Shown piece after piece: positions 49,556 through 58,432 of a stretch of 64,000 nt of DNA (positions are counted from its first letter, which is position 1; each line of letters starts with the position of its first letter). A model generated the notes under the pieces. The model searched no databases. It saw only the letters and a list, made by a program, of their open reading frames with translations, and had not been told where the DNA came from. Location: contig JBGSYN010000150.1 in the NCBI GenBank assembly GCA_041750975.1, positions 1 to 64,000 of the forward strand, given 5' to 3'. The DNA is from JBGSYN01 sp041750975. Its GTDB lineage: Bacteria > Pseudomonadota > Alphaproteobacteria > Geminicoccales > Geminicoccaceae. The position numbers were made by a program, and so were the translations under genes.

Positions 49556-51112
49556 TCAGTGCCGGAAATGTCGTGTCCCTGTGAAGATCATGGCAAGATC
49601 AGATTCGTTTGCCGCGGCGATCACTTCTTCGTCTCGAACACTGCCTCCGGGCTGCACAACCGCTGTAATTCCGGCCTCGGCGGCTGCAAGCAACCCATCC
49701 GGAAACGGAAAAAAAGCGTCGGAGGCCAAAACGCTTCCAGGGGAACCAGAGCAGCGGCCGGCCTTCTTGACCGCCATCTCAACGGCATCGACGCGGCTCA
49801 TTTGTCCAGCTCCGATGCCGACCGTAGCGCCACCTCGGGCCAGAACGATGGCATTAGACTTTACATGTCGGCAGACTTTCATTGCGAAGCCAAGATCCGC
49901 AATCTCTGCATCGCTGGGCGGGCGTCTGGTAACGGCCTTGGCCTGTCCGAGATCGATAACTGCCAAGTCCCGGTCCTGTACGAGAAAGCCACCGGCGATG
50001 GAGCGCACCAGTCTACCACCTTCCGTTCCACCGGGTAGAGCGCCGGTGGCCAGGACCCTAAGATTTTGCTTGCTGGCGAGAATTGGCAGGGCCTCGCCTT
50101 CGAAGGCCGGTGCGATGATCACCTCGAAAAAAGTCTCAACTATTTTTGCAGCGAGCTCGGTGCCTATTGTCCGATTGCAAGCAACAATGCCGCCGAAAGC
50201 ACTGACCGGATCGCAAGCGAGAGCACGCACGAATGCAGTCGTTGGATCTAACCCTGTACCGACGCCACAAGGGTTTGCATGCTTAACGATGGCTACACCC
50301 GGCGTTTCGATTTCGGCCACCAACTCGAAAGCTGCATCCGTGTCGTTGATATTGTTGTAGCTGAGCGCTTTGCCATGGAGTTGTGAAGCTGTTGCGACGC
50401 CCGGCCGATCTTCTCCGGTCACATAGAGGGCCGCGGCCTGTTGTGGATTTTCCCCATAGCGCAATTTCTCCTTCAGGTGCCCTTTCAGAGCGAACTGCTC
50501 TGTTGGATCATTGGCGAGTGAAGTCTGAAACCAACGGGCGATAGCCGCGTCGTACAAAGCGGTGTGCTCGAATGCACGTCTCGCCATATCCTTTCTGAAT
50601 TCATGGGACGTGCCGCCGGTTTCGCGAAGCGCCGAAGCCAAACCCGCATAGTCACCTGGATTGGTGATTACGGCGACAAATTCATGATTTTTGGCGGCGG
50701 CCCGGATAAGTGTGGGGCCACCAATGTCAATCTGTTCGATGCAGTCGCCGGCGTCGGCTCCGCGCTCCACAGTCTCTTCAAAGGGATAGAGATTGACCAC
50801 CACAACGTCGATCAGGCCACCGCCGACGTCGAATAGCGAGCGCGTGTGTTCCGGATCATCCCTTCGCGCCAGAATGCCGCCATGGACGATCGGATGGAGT
50901 GTCTTGACACGGCCATCCATGATTTCGGGCTGGCCGGTATAGGAGCTGATCTCGACCACTGGGAGCCCAGCACCTCTCATGGTACGGGCCGAGCCGCCTG
51001 TGGAAAGAATTTCGACACCCTGCTGGTGCAGCAAAGTGCCGAGTTCAACGAGGCCGGTCTTGTCGGAAACAGAGATAAGCGCCCGAACCGGGGCGATAAG
51101 ATCGTTCGTCAA
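49556..51112 (-). CDS. purH: Bifunctional AICAR formyltransferase / IMP cyclohydrolase
   Basis: PurH carries out the last two steps of IMP synthesis. The protein has 518 residues. The N-terminal MGS-like cyclohydrolase begins at RALISVSDKTGLVELG and contains STGGSARTM and VKTLHPIVHGGIL. The C-terminal formyltransferase contains LRYGENPQQAAALY and the catalytic Lys-His of AIVKHANPCGVG. It ends with AMIFTGTRHFRH. It begins two bases after the rsmB stop, so it belongs to the lysK-rsmB-purH run. Confidence 0.97.
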   Translation of the reverse strand: MTNDLIAPVRALISVSDKTGLVELGTLLHQQGVEILSTGGSARTMRGAGLPVVEISSYTGQPEIMDGRVKTLHPIVHGGILARRDDPEHTRSLFDVGGGLIDVVVVNLYPFEETVERGADAGDCIEQIDIGGPTLIRAAAKNHEFVAVITNPGDYAGLASALRETGGTSHEFRKDMARRAFEHTALYDAAIARWFQTSLANDPTEQFALKGHLKEKLRYGENPQQAAALYVTGEDRPGVATASQLHGKALSYNNINDTDAAFELVAEIETPGVAIVKHANPCGVGTGLDPTTAFVRALACDPVSAFGGIVACNRTIGTELAAKIVETFFEVIIAPAFEGEALPILASKQNLRVLATGALPGGTEGGRLVRSIAGGFLVQDRDLAVIDLGQAKAVTRRPPSDAEIADLGFAMKVCRHVKSNAIVLARGGATVGIGAGQMSRVDAVEMAVKKAGRCSGSPGSVLASDAFFPFPDGLLAAAEAGITAVVQPGGSVRDEEVIAAANESDLAMIFTGTRHFRH

Positions 51113-51114
51113 GG

Positions 51115-52425
51115 TTATTTCTTTCGAACTCTTGCAATGAAAAAACCGTCAAGTCCGCCGAGTTCTGCCCAATGATAGGGGAATGTTCTGATCGAGCCGC
51201 TGGCGGAATTATTGGCTGGCACACCTTTGATTTGATCCGACTCGATCGCCTCGACGATGACGTCGGAGCGGCGGGCGATCATGCGCGCAATTTGCTGCTC
51301 ACCTTCTTCGGGCTGGAGCGAACACGTGGCATAGACGACGATGCCGTCAGGGGCCGACATGTCGATTGCCGCGTCAAACATTGCTGACTGTGCCTGTTGC
51401 AGACGACCGAGATCCTTTGGTGTTTTCGTCCACGTTACGTCGGGATGACGGCGAATCGTGCCGGTGGCGGTACATGGAGCATCCAGCAAAATGGCATCGA
51501 AGGGTGATTGCGGTCGCCATGTGACCGCGTCAGCGACAACGATTTCCGCGTCGAGTTGCAGCCGTCCTAGGTTCCGAGCCAGGATCTCGGCCCGAGCAGG
51601 TGAACGTTCAATTGCGGTCACTTTGGCGCCTCGTGCTGCCAATTGCGCCGTTTTGCCGCCGGGTGCGGCGCCGATGTCGAGCACCGATTTTCCGCGCACG
51701 TCTCCCAGGCACAGGACAGGAAGGGCCGCTGCAGCGTCTTGGACCCACCAGGCACCTTCAGCGTAGCCTGGAAGCGCCTCGATGACGCTGCCGCTACGGC
51801 GACGAATGATGCCATGGGGTAGCAGATCGCCGCCAACAGCCGTGGCCCAATATTCGGCGTCCCTTTTCGCGTTCAGATCTAATGGCGGTTCGTTTGAATG
51901 GGCCTGAGCGATCGTCCGTGCGCCCTCTGCTCCATAGGCTTCAACCCAGCTATCGAAAAGCCAGCGTGGCGTGTTCAATGCAATTGGATCTAGCGAAGCG
52001 AGCGCCTGCCTGCCGTTCTGGGCGATCTGGCGCAACACCGCATTGACCATAGGCGCCTGACGACGCAGGGATCCCGTGGCGAGGCCGACAGTTTCGCTGA
52101 CGGCCGCATGGGGTGGCGTGCTCAGAAAAAGGAGCTGACCCGTGCCCAGTCGGAGAATGTTCACGATACGGGGTTCGTGAGGCCGATACTTGACAAAGTT
52201 TCTCCATACTTTGTCGATCTCACCGAGATGCCGCAGGACAGTAGCGTAGAGCAACCGTGCAAAGGCGCGATCCCGAGTCTCGAGCCGGGCCAGACCTCGA
52301 TGATTGTTGAATGCCTCATCGGCAGGTGCTGGACGGGAGGCAAAAACCGCATCGAGGACGTCGAGGGCAACTCCCCGCGCGCTGGCACGCAAGGGGCGAC
52401 TATCGGTTCGTTGGCTAGTCAGCAT
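51115..52425 (-). CDS. rsmB: 16S rRNA (cytosine-5) methyltransferase, RsmB/Fmu type
   Basis: The protein has 436 residues. The N-terminal NusB-like helical domain (about 15-145) begins with ARGVALDVLDAVFA. The C-terminal SAM-dependent methyltransferase has the SAM motif LDIGAAPGGKTAQLAA. Of the two cysteines used in catalysis, one is in DAPCTATGTIRRHPDVTW and the other in YATCSLQPEEGEQQ. Target C967 of 16S rRNA is inferred from E. coli RsmB. It overlaps the end of lysK by 11 bases. Confidence 0.93.
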   Translation of the reverse strand: MLTSQRTDSRPLRASARGVALDVLDAVFASRPAPADEAFNNHRGLARLETRDRAFARLLYATVLRHLGEIDKVWRNFVKYRPHEPRIVNILRLGTGQLLFLSTPPHAAVSETVGLATGSLRRQAPMVNAVLRQIAQNGRQALASLDPIALNTPRWLFDSWVEAYGAEGARTIAQAHSNEPPLDLNAKRDAEYWATAVGGDLLPHGIIRRRSGSVIEALPGYAEGAWWVQDAAAALPVLCLGDVRGKSVLDIGAAPGGKTAQLAARGAKVTAIERSPARAEILARNLGRLQLDAEIVVADAVTWRPQSPFDAILLDAPCTATGTIRRHPDVTWTKTPKDLGRLQQAQSAMFDAAIDMSAPDGIVVYATCSLQPEEGEQQIARMIARRSDVIVEAIESDQIKGVPANNSASGSIRTFPYHWAELGGLDGFFIARVRKK

Positions 52426-54007
52426 GGGTGGACTCGGTGAGCCGGCGGCCTTCGAGCCCCTTCCGGATCAGGTCTCGTGTGTTTTCGATCCCGTATAGTG
52501 CGACGAACGAACCAAAACGCGGACCCTGACTTTGGCCCAGTAGTACCTCGTAGAGCGATCTGAACCAGTCACGTAAATTGGTGAACCGATGCTTCTTTCC
52601 GATCTCGTAAATCTCGTTCTGCAGCTCTTCTGGCGAGGCCTCTTTATCGACGTTGCCGAGAAATGATGCGAGGTCCTCGAAGGCGGCCCTCTCCTGGTCG
52701 GTAGCTTCACGGTAGCGTTTCTCGGGCTCGACGAAATCCTTGTAGTAGGCGATTGCGCAGTTCACGAGAACGTCGAGCGTCGGTGCCGATTGCGGCGTCA
52801 CATCGGGCGTATAGTTTTGGATAAAGCCCCAGAGGACTTCTGGTTCTTCGGCATTCACGACACTTGCGAGGTTGAGCAGCATCGAAAAGGCGATCGGCAT
52901 GGATTCATCAGGGGGGGCCCCATCATGGATGTGCCAAAGCGGATTGCTCAGCCGCTTCTCGTCGTCCTGGTTCCGATAGGCTTCGAGAAATCCATAATAG
53001 TCATCGATGTGCCGTGGAATCACATCGTAGTGCAGCCGCTTGGCTTTTCTGGGTGATTGATACAGAAACAGTCTGAGGCTCTCTCGGGTGCCATAGCGAA
53101 GCCATTGTTCGATAGTCAGGCCGTTGCCGCGTGATTTCGAAATCTTCTCGCCATTCTCGTCGAGAAAGAGTTCGTAGTTGAAACCCTCCGGCGGCGTTCC
53201 GTCCAGTGCGCGGCAGATCGCACTCGATAGCCTCACGGAATCGATCAGGTCTTTGCCGGACATTTCATAGTCGACGTCAAGAGCGGTCCAACGGAGGGCC
53301 CAATCAGTGCGCCATTGCATTTTGCAGTGGCCGTCGATCACAGGAATTTCCGTAAGCATGCCGTCTTCGTCCTTGAAAACGACGGTCCCGGAGTCGACGC
53401 GCGTTTCCTCAAGCCTAACTTGTAGAACGCGTCCGGACTTCGGTGAAACAGGCAGTATCGGGCTGTATGTGGCGCGGCGGTCAGGTCCCAGGTGAGGGGC
53501 GACAATGTCACGTATAACATCGTGGCGTTCCAGAACCTTCAACAATGTCGCGTTGAATTCGCCCGATCGATAGCACTCCGTGGCGCTCTTAAATGTGTAG
53601 TGGAATCCGAAGTCATCGAGAAACGCCATGAGCCTGGCGTTCATATGTTGCCCGTAGCTCTCATGCGTTCCGAAGGGATCGGGAATATCGGTGAGCGGCC
53701 TGCCCAAATACTCCGTGTATCGGGCTGGATTGGGAATGTTGTCTGGAATCTTCCGCAGCCCGTCCATATCATCCGAGAATGCGAATAACTCAGTCGGCGA
53801 ATCCGAAAGGCGCTGGAAGGCTTGTCGAACCAGTGTCGTGCGAAAAACTTCGGCAAAGGTTCCGATATGAGGCAGACCTGAGGGGCCATAGCCTGTCTCG
53901 AACACGACATGCTTCTTGCTCGGAGAGCGTTTTTCGACACGCTCTATGAGCTTCAAGGCCTCGGTGATCGGCCAAGCATTGCTTGCTGCAATTTGTTCTG
54001 GAGTCAT
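52415..54007 (-). CDS. lysK: Lysyl-tRNA synthetase, class I
   Basis: This enzyme attaches lysine to tRNA-Lys. It belongs to the class I type found in archaea and in many alphaproteobacteria, unrelated to the common class II LysS. The HIGH-type motif is GYGPSGLPHIGTF and the KMSKS-type motif is GEKISKSRGNG. I chose the ATG at 54007 (530 residues), where family similarity begins. An upstream ATG at 54043 would add 12 residues and would place an SOS-like site inside the gene. Neither start has a clear ribosome binding site. Confidence 0.93.
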   Translation of the reverse strand: MTPEQIAASNAWPITEALKLIERVEKRSPSKKHVVFETGYGPSGLPHIGTFAEVFRTTLVRQAFQRLSDSPTELFAFSDDMDGLRKIPDNIPNPARYTEYLGRPLTDIPDPFGTHESYGQHMNARLMAFLDDFGFHYTFKSATECYRSGEFNATLLKVLERHDVIRDIVAPHLGPDRRATYSPILPVSPKSGRVLQVRLEETRVDSGTVVFKDEDGMLTEIPVIDGHCKMQWRTDWALRWTALDVDYEMSGKDLIDSVRLSSAICRALDGTPPEGFNYELFLDENGEKISKSRGNGLTIEQWLRYGTRESLRLFLYQSPRKAKRLHYDVIPRHIDDYYGFLEAYRNQDDEKRLSNPLWHIHDGAPPDESMPIAFSMLLNLASVVNAEEPEVLWGFIQNYTPDVTPQSAPTLDVLVNCAIAYYKDFVEPEKRYREATDQERAAFEDLASFLGNVDKEASPEELQNEIYEIGKKHRFTNLRDWFRSLYEVLLGQSQGPRFGSFVALYGIENTRDLIRKGLEGRRLTESTHAD

Positions 54008-54017
54008 GGTCACAATG

Positions 54018-54032
54018 GTTCGTGATAAGTTG
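54018..54032. promoter_or_regulatory. SOS-box-like site upstream of the helicase gene
   Basis: GTTC-gtgataa-GTTG matches the alphaproteobacterial LexA consensus GTTC-N7-GTTC with one mismatch in the last base. It lies 45 bases before the helicase start and 11 bases before the preferred lysK start. It could control the helicase-pdeM transcript. One mismatch in eight fixed bases is weak evidence by itself. The link to DNA repair genes raises its weight. Confidence 0.4.
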
Positions 54033-54076
54033 CAGGCGGTCATACCGCTGCGGTTTGAAAGGGTAAGCTACCAGTT

Positions 54077-56542
54077 TTGAAGTCAAGCGCAAAGGCCGTC
54101 CGGCCTCATGAGGAGTTTGACCAGAGGCACCTCCCCGAACCTTTTGCGAATTGGTTCGGGCAGCGGGGCTGGCAGCTACGCAACCATCAACAGGCCATGT
54201 TGGATGTTGCCTCGCTGGGTCGGGATGCCTTACTCATAGCTCCGACAGGGGGCGGCAAGACACTGGCTGGCTTCTTGCCAAGTCTGGTCGAACTGGCGTC
54301 TTCTCCCTCGCAAGGTCTCCATACTCTCTACATATCGCCGCTCAAGGCGCTCACGACGGATGTCGGCCGCAACCTTGCCGGACCGATCGAAGAGATGGGG
54401 CTGGACATCAGCTATGGTGTACGGACCGGAGATACGCCTGCAAATCGCCGGGCACGGCTTATAAGAGAGCCACCCAATATACTTCTGACGACCCCTGAGT
54501 CACTGGCTTTGCTGCTCTCCTACGAAACCGCCAGTGCATATTTTCGCAATTTGCGATGCGTCATCATCGACGAGTTGCATGCGCTCGCGGACAACAAACG
54601 CGGCGCACTTTTGAGCCTGAGCATGACACGATTGAGAGGTTTAGCCGTAGGCGCTCGCGCTGTTGGATTATCGGCGACTGTCGCTGACGAGCCGACAATG
54701 CTCCGCTATTTGTCGGCAGCGAAAGATGCCGTGCTCATCAGGGGGGAAGGGGGTGCCAAATCAATGGTCGATATCGTTCTGCCCGATACGTACGTGCCTT
54801 GGTCGGGACACGTCGCCATGTATGCGGCCGAAGAGGTCTACAAACAGATTGAACGGGTTCATACGACCATAGTCTTTGTCAATACGAGGGCGCAGGCGGA
54901 ACTGTTCTTCGGCGCACTTTGGCGTTGCAACAAATTGGGCCTGCCGATTGCCCTTCATCACGGTAGCCTCGCAGTCGAGCAGCGTCGCAGGGTCGAGGCC
55001 GCCATGACCACAGGGCAGCTCCGGGCCGTGGTGGCTACGTCATCACTCGATCTGGGCCTCGATTGGGGCGATGTCGACCTGGTCATACAGATCGGCGCGC
55101 CAAAGGGCGTCAGCCGGTTGACCCAGCGTATCGGACGCGCCAATCACCGCCTGGATGAGCCTAGTCGGGCGATATTGATCCCCGCCAATCGATTCGAATT
55201 CCTTGAATGCGTCGCAGCGCATCGCTCCCTGGTGGAGGGCAAGCTCGATGGCGGCGCGATGATCCATGGTGGGCTCGACGTTCTCGCTCAGCATATCATC
55301 GGTACAGCCTGCAGCGGACCGTTCTCCGCGGATAGTCTCTATGAAGAGGTCCGAAAGGCTGCTCCCTATCGCAACCTGACGCAAGTCGAGTTCGACAACG
55401 TCCTCGACTTCGTGGCGACCGGTGGCTACGCGCTCCAAACCTATGAACGGTATCGTCGTCTCGAGCGAGATGAGAACGGGGAGTACCGGCTGCGCGATCG
55501 GCGGATGATCCGTTCTTATCGGATGAATATCGGCACGATTGTCGAACTGCCGGTAATGACCGTCCGGCTCGGCCGTGGTCGCAAGCTCGGCGAGGTCGAG
55601 GAATATTTCGTCTCGATGCTAACGCCTGGAGATACGTTTCTATTTGCCGGTCGTCTTTTGCGGTTCGAGCGTATTCAGCAAAACGATGTCATCGTATCGC
55701 TCGCAAAAGACAGAAAGGATCCGAAAGTGCCTGCCTATGCAGGAGGGCGCTTGCCCCTGACAACACAGCTCTCGGCAGAAGTGCGTGCCATCCTTGCCGA
55801 TCCGGGGCGCTGGCATCCATTGCCGGCTTCAGTCCGCCAATGGCTTGAGATGCAGGCAAAGCGCTCCGAATTGACCCGATCCGATGAACTGCTTGTCGAG
55901 TCGTTCCCTCGCGGCGGCAAACACTATCTGGTTGCATATTGTTTCGCTGGACGAAATGCGCACCAGACACTCGGCATGTTGCTTACGCGCAGGCTCGAGA
56001 AAGCTGGCCTTAGGCCACTCGGTTTTGCAGCCTCCGATTATTGCATCGCAGTGTGGGGGATGGAGCCGATTATGGAGGTCGATGCGCTCTTCGATGTCGA
56101 TATCCTGGGCGATGATCTTGAAGAGTGGATGGCTGAAAGCACGATGATCAAACGCATTTTTCGTAATTGTGCGGTTGTCGCGGGTCTTATCGAACGACGC
56201 CATCCAGGACAGGAAAAAACCGGTCGGCAAGTAAGCTTCAACGCCGACCTCATCTATGACGTCTTGCGGAAGTTCGAGCCGGACCATGTCTTGTTGCAGG
56301 CGGCCAGGACCGAAGCCGCAGCGGGGCTTACCGACATTAAACGTCTGGCAGATCTTCTGAATAGCGTCGAAGGACGAATTCGACATCGCGTTCTCGACCG
56401 CGTGTCGCCATTTGCCGTGGCGATCATGGCTGACATCGGCCGCGAGTTCGTCGACGGCGAAAGTGTGGATGCGACGTTGGATGAGGTCACTGCGGGTTTG
56501 GTCGAGGAGGCGATGGCAGAGGTCGATCGTCTTGAAGCATGA
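54077..56542 (+). CDS. Ligase-associated DNA-damage-response DEXH-box helicase (Lhr-like)
   Basis: This is an 821-residue superfamily 2 helicase. The Walker A region is LIAPTGGGKTLAGFLPSL, Walker B is the DEXH-type VIIDELHAL, and motif III is GLSATVAD. The second RecA domain contains VATSSLDLGLDWGDVDLVIQ and TQRIGRANHR. An Lhr-type C-terminal region follows. The family is defined by its linkage to an ATP-dependent ligase, an exonuclease and the phosphoesterase PdeM. Here only pdeM follows; no ligase or exonuclease lies within the window on either side. The stop is 10 bases before the pdeM start. Confidence 0.93.
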   Translation: MKSSAKAVRPHEEFDQRHLPEPFANWFGQRGWQLRNHQQAMLDVASLGRDALLIAPTGGGKTLAGFLPSLVELASSPSQGLHTLYISPLKALTTDVGRNLAGPIEEMGLDISYGVRTGDTPANRRARLIREPPNILLTTPESLALLLSYETASAYFRNLRCVIIDELHALADNKRGALLSLSMTRLRGLAVGARAVGLSATVADEPTMLRYLSAAKDAVLIRGEGGAKSMVDIVLPDTYVPWSGHVAMYAAEEVYKQIERVHTTIVFVNTRAQAELFFGALWRCNKLGLPIALHHGSLAVEQRRRVEAAMTTGQLRAVVATSSLDLGLDWGDVDLVIQIGAPKGVSRLTQRIGRANHRLDEPSRAILIPANRFEFLECVAAHRSLVEGKLDGGAMIHGGLDVLAQHIIGTACSGPFSADSLYEEVRKAAPYRNLTQVEFDNVLDFVATGGYALQTYERYRRLERDENGEYRLRDRRMIRSYRMNIGTIVELPVMTVRLGRGRKLGEVEEYFVSMLTPGDTFLFAGRLLRFERIQQNDVIVSLAKDRKDPKVPAYAGGRLPLTTQLSAEVRAILADPGRWHPLPASVRQWLEMQAKRSELTRSDELLVESFPRGGKHYLVAYCFAGRNAHQTLGMLLTRRLEKAGLRPLGFAASDYCIAVWGMEPIMEVDALFDVDILGDDLEEWMAESTMIKRIFRNCAVVAGLIERRHPGQEKTGRQVSFNADLIYDVLRKFEPDHVLLQAARTEAAAGLTDIKRLADLLNSVEGRIRHRVLDRVSPFAVAIMADIGREFVDGESVDATLDEVTAGLVEEAMAEVDRLEA

Positions 56543-56552
56543 GTTGGAGTTG

Positions 56553-57251
56553 ATGGGGCAAGAGCTGATCCTGGATCGACAAGGTGTCCTCTACTGGCCA
56601 GCCGAACGGATGCTGGTGATTGCCGATATGCATATGGAAAAAGGGAGCGCTTTGGCTCGGCGCGGCACGCTCTTGCCCCCCTATGATACATTGGCCACGC
56701 TTCTGCGGCTGGAGGCGATCATCGAAAGCTATGCGCCACAGACGGTGATAAGCCTCGGCGACGGATTTCATGATGGCCACGGACCCAGGGCTGTAAGTCT
56801 AGGCACGTTTGATCTGCTCTCTCAGCTCATGTGCAAGGTGCAATGGTGTTGGATCACCGGTAACCATGATCCTGTGATCCCTCTGGAACTGGGTGGGGCG
56901 GTCTTCGCGGAATTGAATGTTGCGGGGCTTATGTTCCGCCATCAACCTGGGGTAGGTCGCGCTGATGTCGCCGGTCATTTGCACCCCAAGGCTCGCGTTT
57001 CCGGTCGTAGTCGTCGGATCTCCAGGCCCTGCTTTGCCGCTGACCGCAACCGCCTCGTGATGCCGGCCTTTGGCTGGTATGCAGGAGGCCTGAACGTTCT
57101 GAATGAGGCGATCCGGCGGCTTTTCGCGCACGGCTTCGATGCCTACCTACTTGGAGACAAGCGGATCTATCGGCTACCGCACGGAAATCTTGAGGCCGAT
57201 CTCTATGAATTTCAGGGCAGTTATGGATCAAGAAGACACTATCGCGCTTGA
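56553..57251 (+). CDS. pdeM: Ligase-associated DNA-damage-response phosphoesterase PdeM
   Basis: The calcineurin-like metallophosphoesterase has 232 residues. Metal-site motifs are in order: IADMHMEKG (D25, H27), LGDGFHDGHG, ITGNHDP and GHLHPKA. The start is ATG 56553 with GGAG six bases before it. A longer frame beginning at 56412 runs inside the helicase gene and is a shadow. Members are predicted to act on DNA ends in repair operons. Its 3' end overlaps sufE by 29 bases. Confidence 0.9.
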   Translation: MGQELILDRQGVLYWPAERMLVIADMHMEKGSALARRGTLLPPYDTLATLLRLEAIIESYAPQTVISLGDGFHDGHGPRAVSLGTFDLLSQLMCKVQWCWITGNHDPVIPLELGGAVFAELNVAGLMFRHQPGVGRADVAGHLHPKARVSGRSRRISRPCFAADRNRLVMPAFGWYAGGLNVLNEAIRRLFAHGFDAYLLGDKRIYRLPHGNLEADLYEFQGSYGSRRHYRA

Positions 57252-57657
57252 GCAGCAACGAATCCGCGAGGAATTCGAGCTATTCGACGATTGGCGCGAG
57301 CGAATCGAGTACATCATGGAACTCGGACGAGATTTGCCCGCGCTCGACGACACGCTCAGGCAAGACATTCACAAAGTCCACGGTTGTCAAAGTCAGGTCT
57401 GGATGGTCGCCACACCGGAGAATTCCCGTTTGGCATATCGCGCCGACAGCGACGCATTTATCGTCAAGGGTCTGATAGCTTTGCTCTTGAGGCTCTATAA
57501 CCACCGCAGTCCGACGGAGATTCTCGAAAACCCTCCTCAGGTATTCGAAGACATTGGCTTGGGCAAGAACCTCACGCCAGGCCGTTCGAATGGGCTCTAC
57601 TCGATGGTCAAACGGATCCGAGAGCTGGCTGCCGCCAATCAGAACGGCTCAACCTGA
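57223..57657 (+). CDS. sufE: Cysteine desulfuration protein SufE
   Basis: SufE accepts sulfur from the desulfurase SufS for iron-sulfur cluster assembly. The 144-residue protein has its active cysteine at C55 in KVHGCQSQVWMV. The start is ATG 57223 with AGGG six bases upstream, inside the end of pdeM. The longer frame from 57103 is rejected. No other suf genes are near. The last 50 bases overlap the 3' end of the IMPase gene on the other strand. Confidence 0.94.
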   Translation: MDQEDTIALEQQRIREEFELFDDWRERIEYIMELGRDLPALDDTLRQDIHKVHGCQSQVWMVATPENSRLAYRADSDAFIVKGLIALLLRLYNHRSPTEILENPPQVFEDIGLGKNLTPGRSNGLYSMVKRIRELAAANQNGST

Positions 57658-58432
57658 CATCGCCGATGTCCTGGATAATGTCTCTGAGTTGCGGCGTTGC
57701 CGATGCGATCGGCTGTCGTTGGCGCAATGCGTCAGCCGATTGATAGGGTGTAATCAGCGCGCCGGCCTCTTCCGCCAGCAAAAGGCCGCCGATTACGTCC
57801 CAGCTATTGGTGCCGCTGGTGAGGACGCCGTCGAATACGCCTTCGGCGAGAAGGGCTAAAGACATCGCGATGGAACCCATACGGCGATGTTCGACCCCGC
57901 CTGCAGCGAGAGAGCGCACGGCACCTAGATAGGTTTCAACCGGCTGATTGGGACCATGTGCGAGGGCGATACAGGCTTGGTCCGGCTGGCGCGCCTGCAC
58001 CCGGATCGGCTCGCCGTTGCGTTTGGCGCCTTGGCCCCGGATTGCGGTGTACATCACGCCGTGTACGGCATCGAACGTGAAGGCCATCGACGCCTCAGCG
58101 CTCTCGACAAAAGCCAAGGCGACACACCAATAGGGTAAGCCCCGGAGAAAGTTCGACGTCCCGTCGATCGGATCGACGATCCAGAAACGATCGGCTATGT
58201 CGCCGCCGGCTTCCTCGCCGACCACATGGTCTTCTGGGAAAGTGTCCGAGACACGTTCCCGAATAAGTTCTTCGACCTCCCGATCTGCCTTGCTGACGAG
58301 ATCCTGGGGACCCTTCTCTTCGATCAATAGATCCCGACGATTGTCGAAGTAGTTCAGGGCGAGCGCGCCTGCTTCGCGCGCCAAGCGGTCACCGAATTTA
58401 AAACGTTGTTCGCGGCTCGTCTCGTCCATCAT
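57608..58432 (-). CDS. Inositol monophosphatase family protein
   Basis: The magnesium phosphatase has 274 residues. The metal site is complete: KADREVEELI, GEEAGGD, WIVDPIDGTSNFLRGLP and the C-terminal NSWDVIGGLLLAEEAG. It is the most classical IMPase (SuhB-like) of the three family members in the window. It begins 35 bases inside the end of recD2 and overlaps the end of sufE by 50 bases in convergent orientation. The substrate is not certain; bacterial SuhB also acts in rRNA transcription. Confidence 0.9.
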   Translation of the reverse strand: MMDETSREQRFKFGDRLAREAGALALNYFDNRRDLLIEEKGPQDLVSKADREVEELIRERVSDTFPEDHVVGEEAGGDIADRFWIVDPIDGTSNFLRGLPYWCVALAFVESAEASMAFTFDAVHGVMYTAIRGQGAKRNGEPIRVQARQPDQACIALAHGPNQPVETYLGAVRSLAAGGVEHRRMGSIAMSLALLAEGVFDGVLTSGTNSWDVIGGLLLAEEAGALITPYQSADALRQRQPIASATPQLRDIIQDIGDVRLSRSDWRQPALGSV

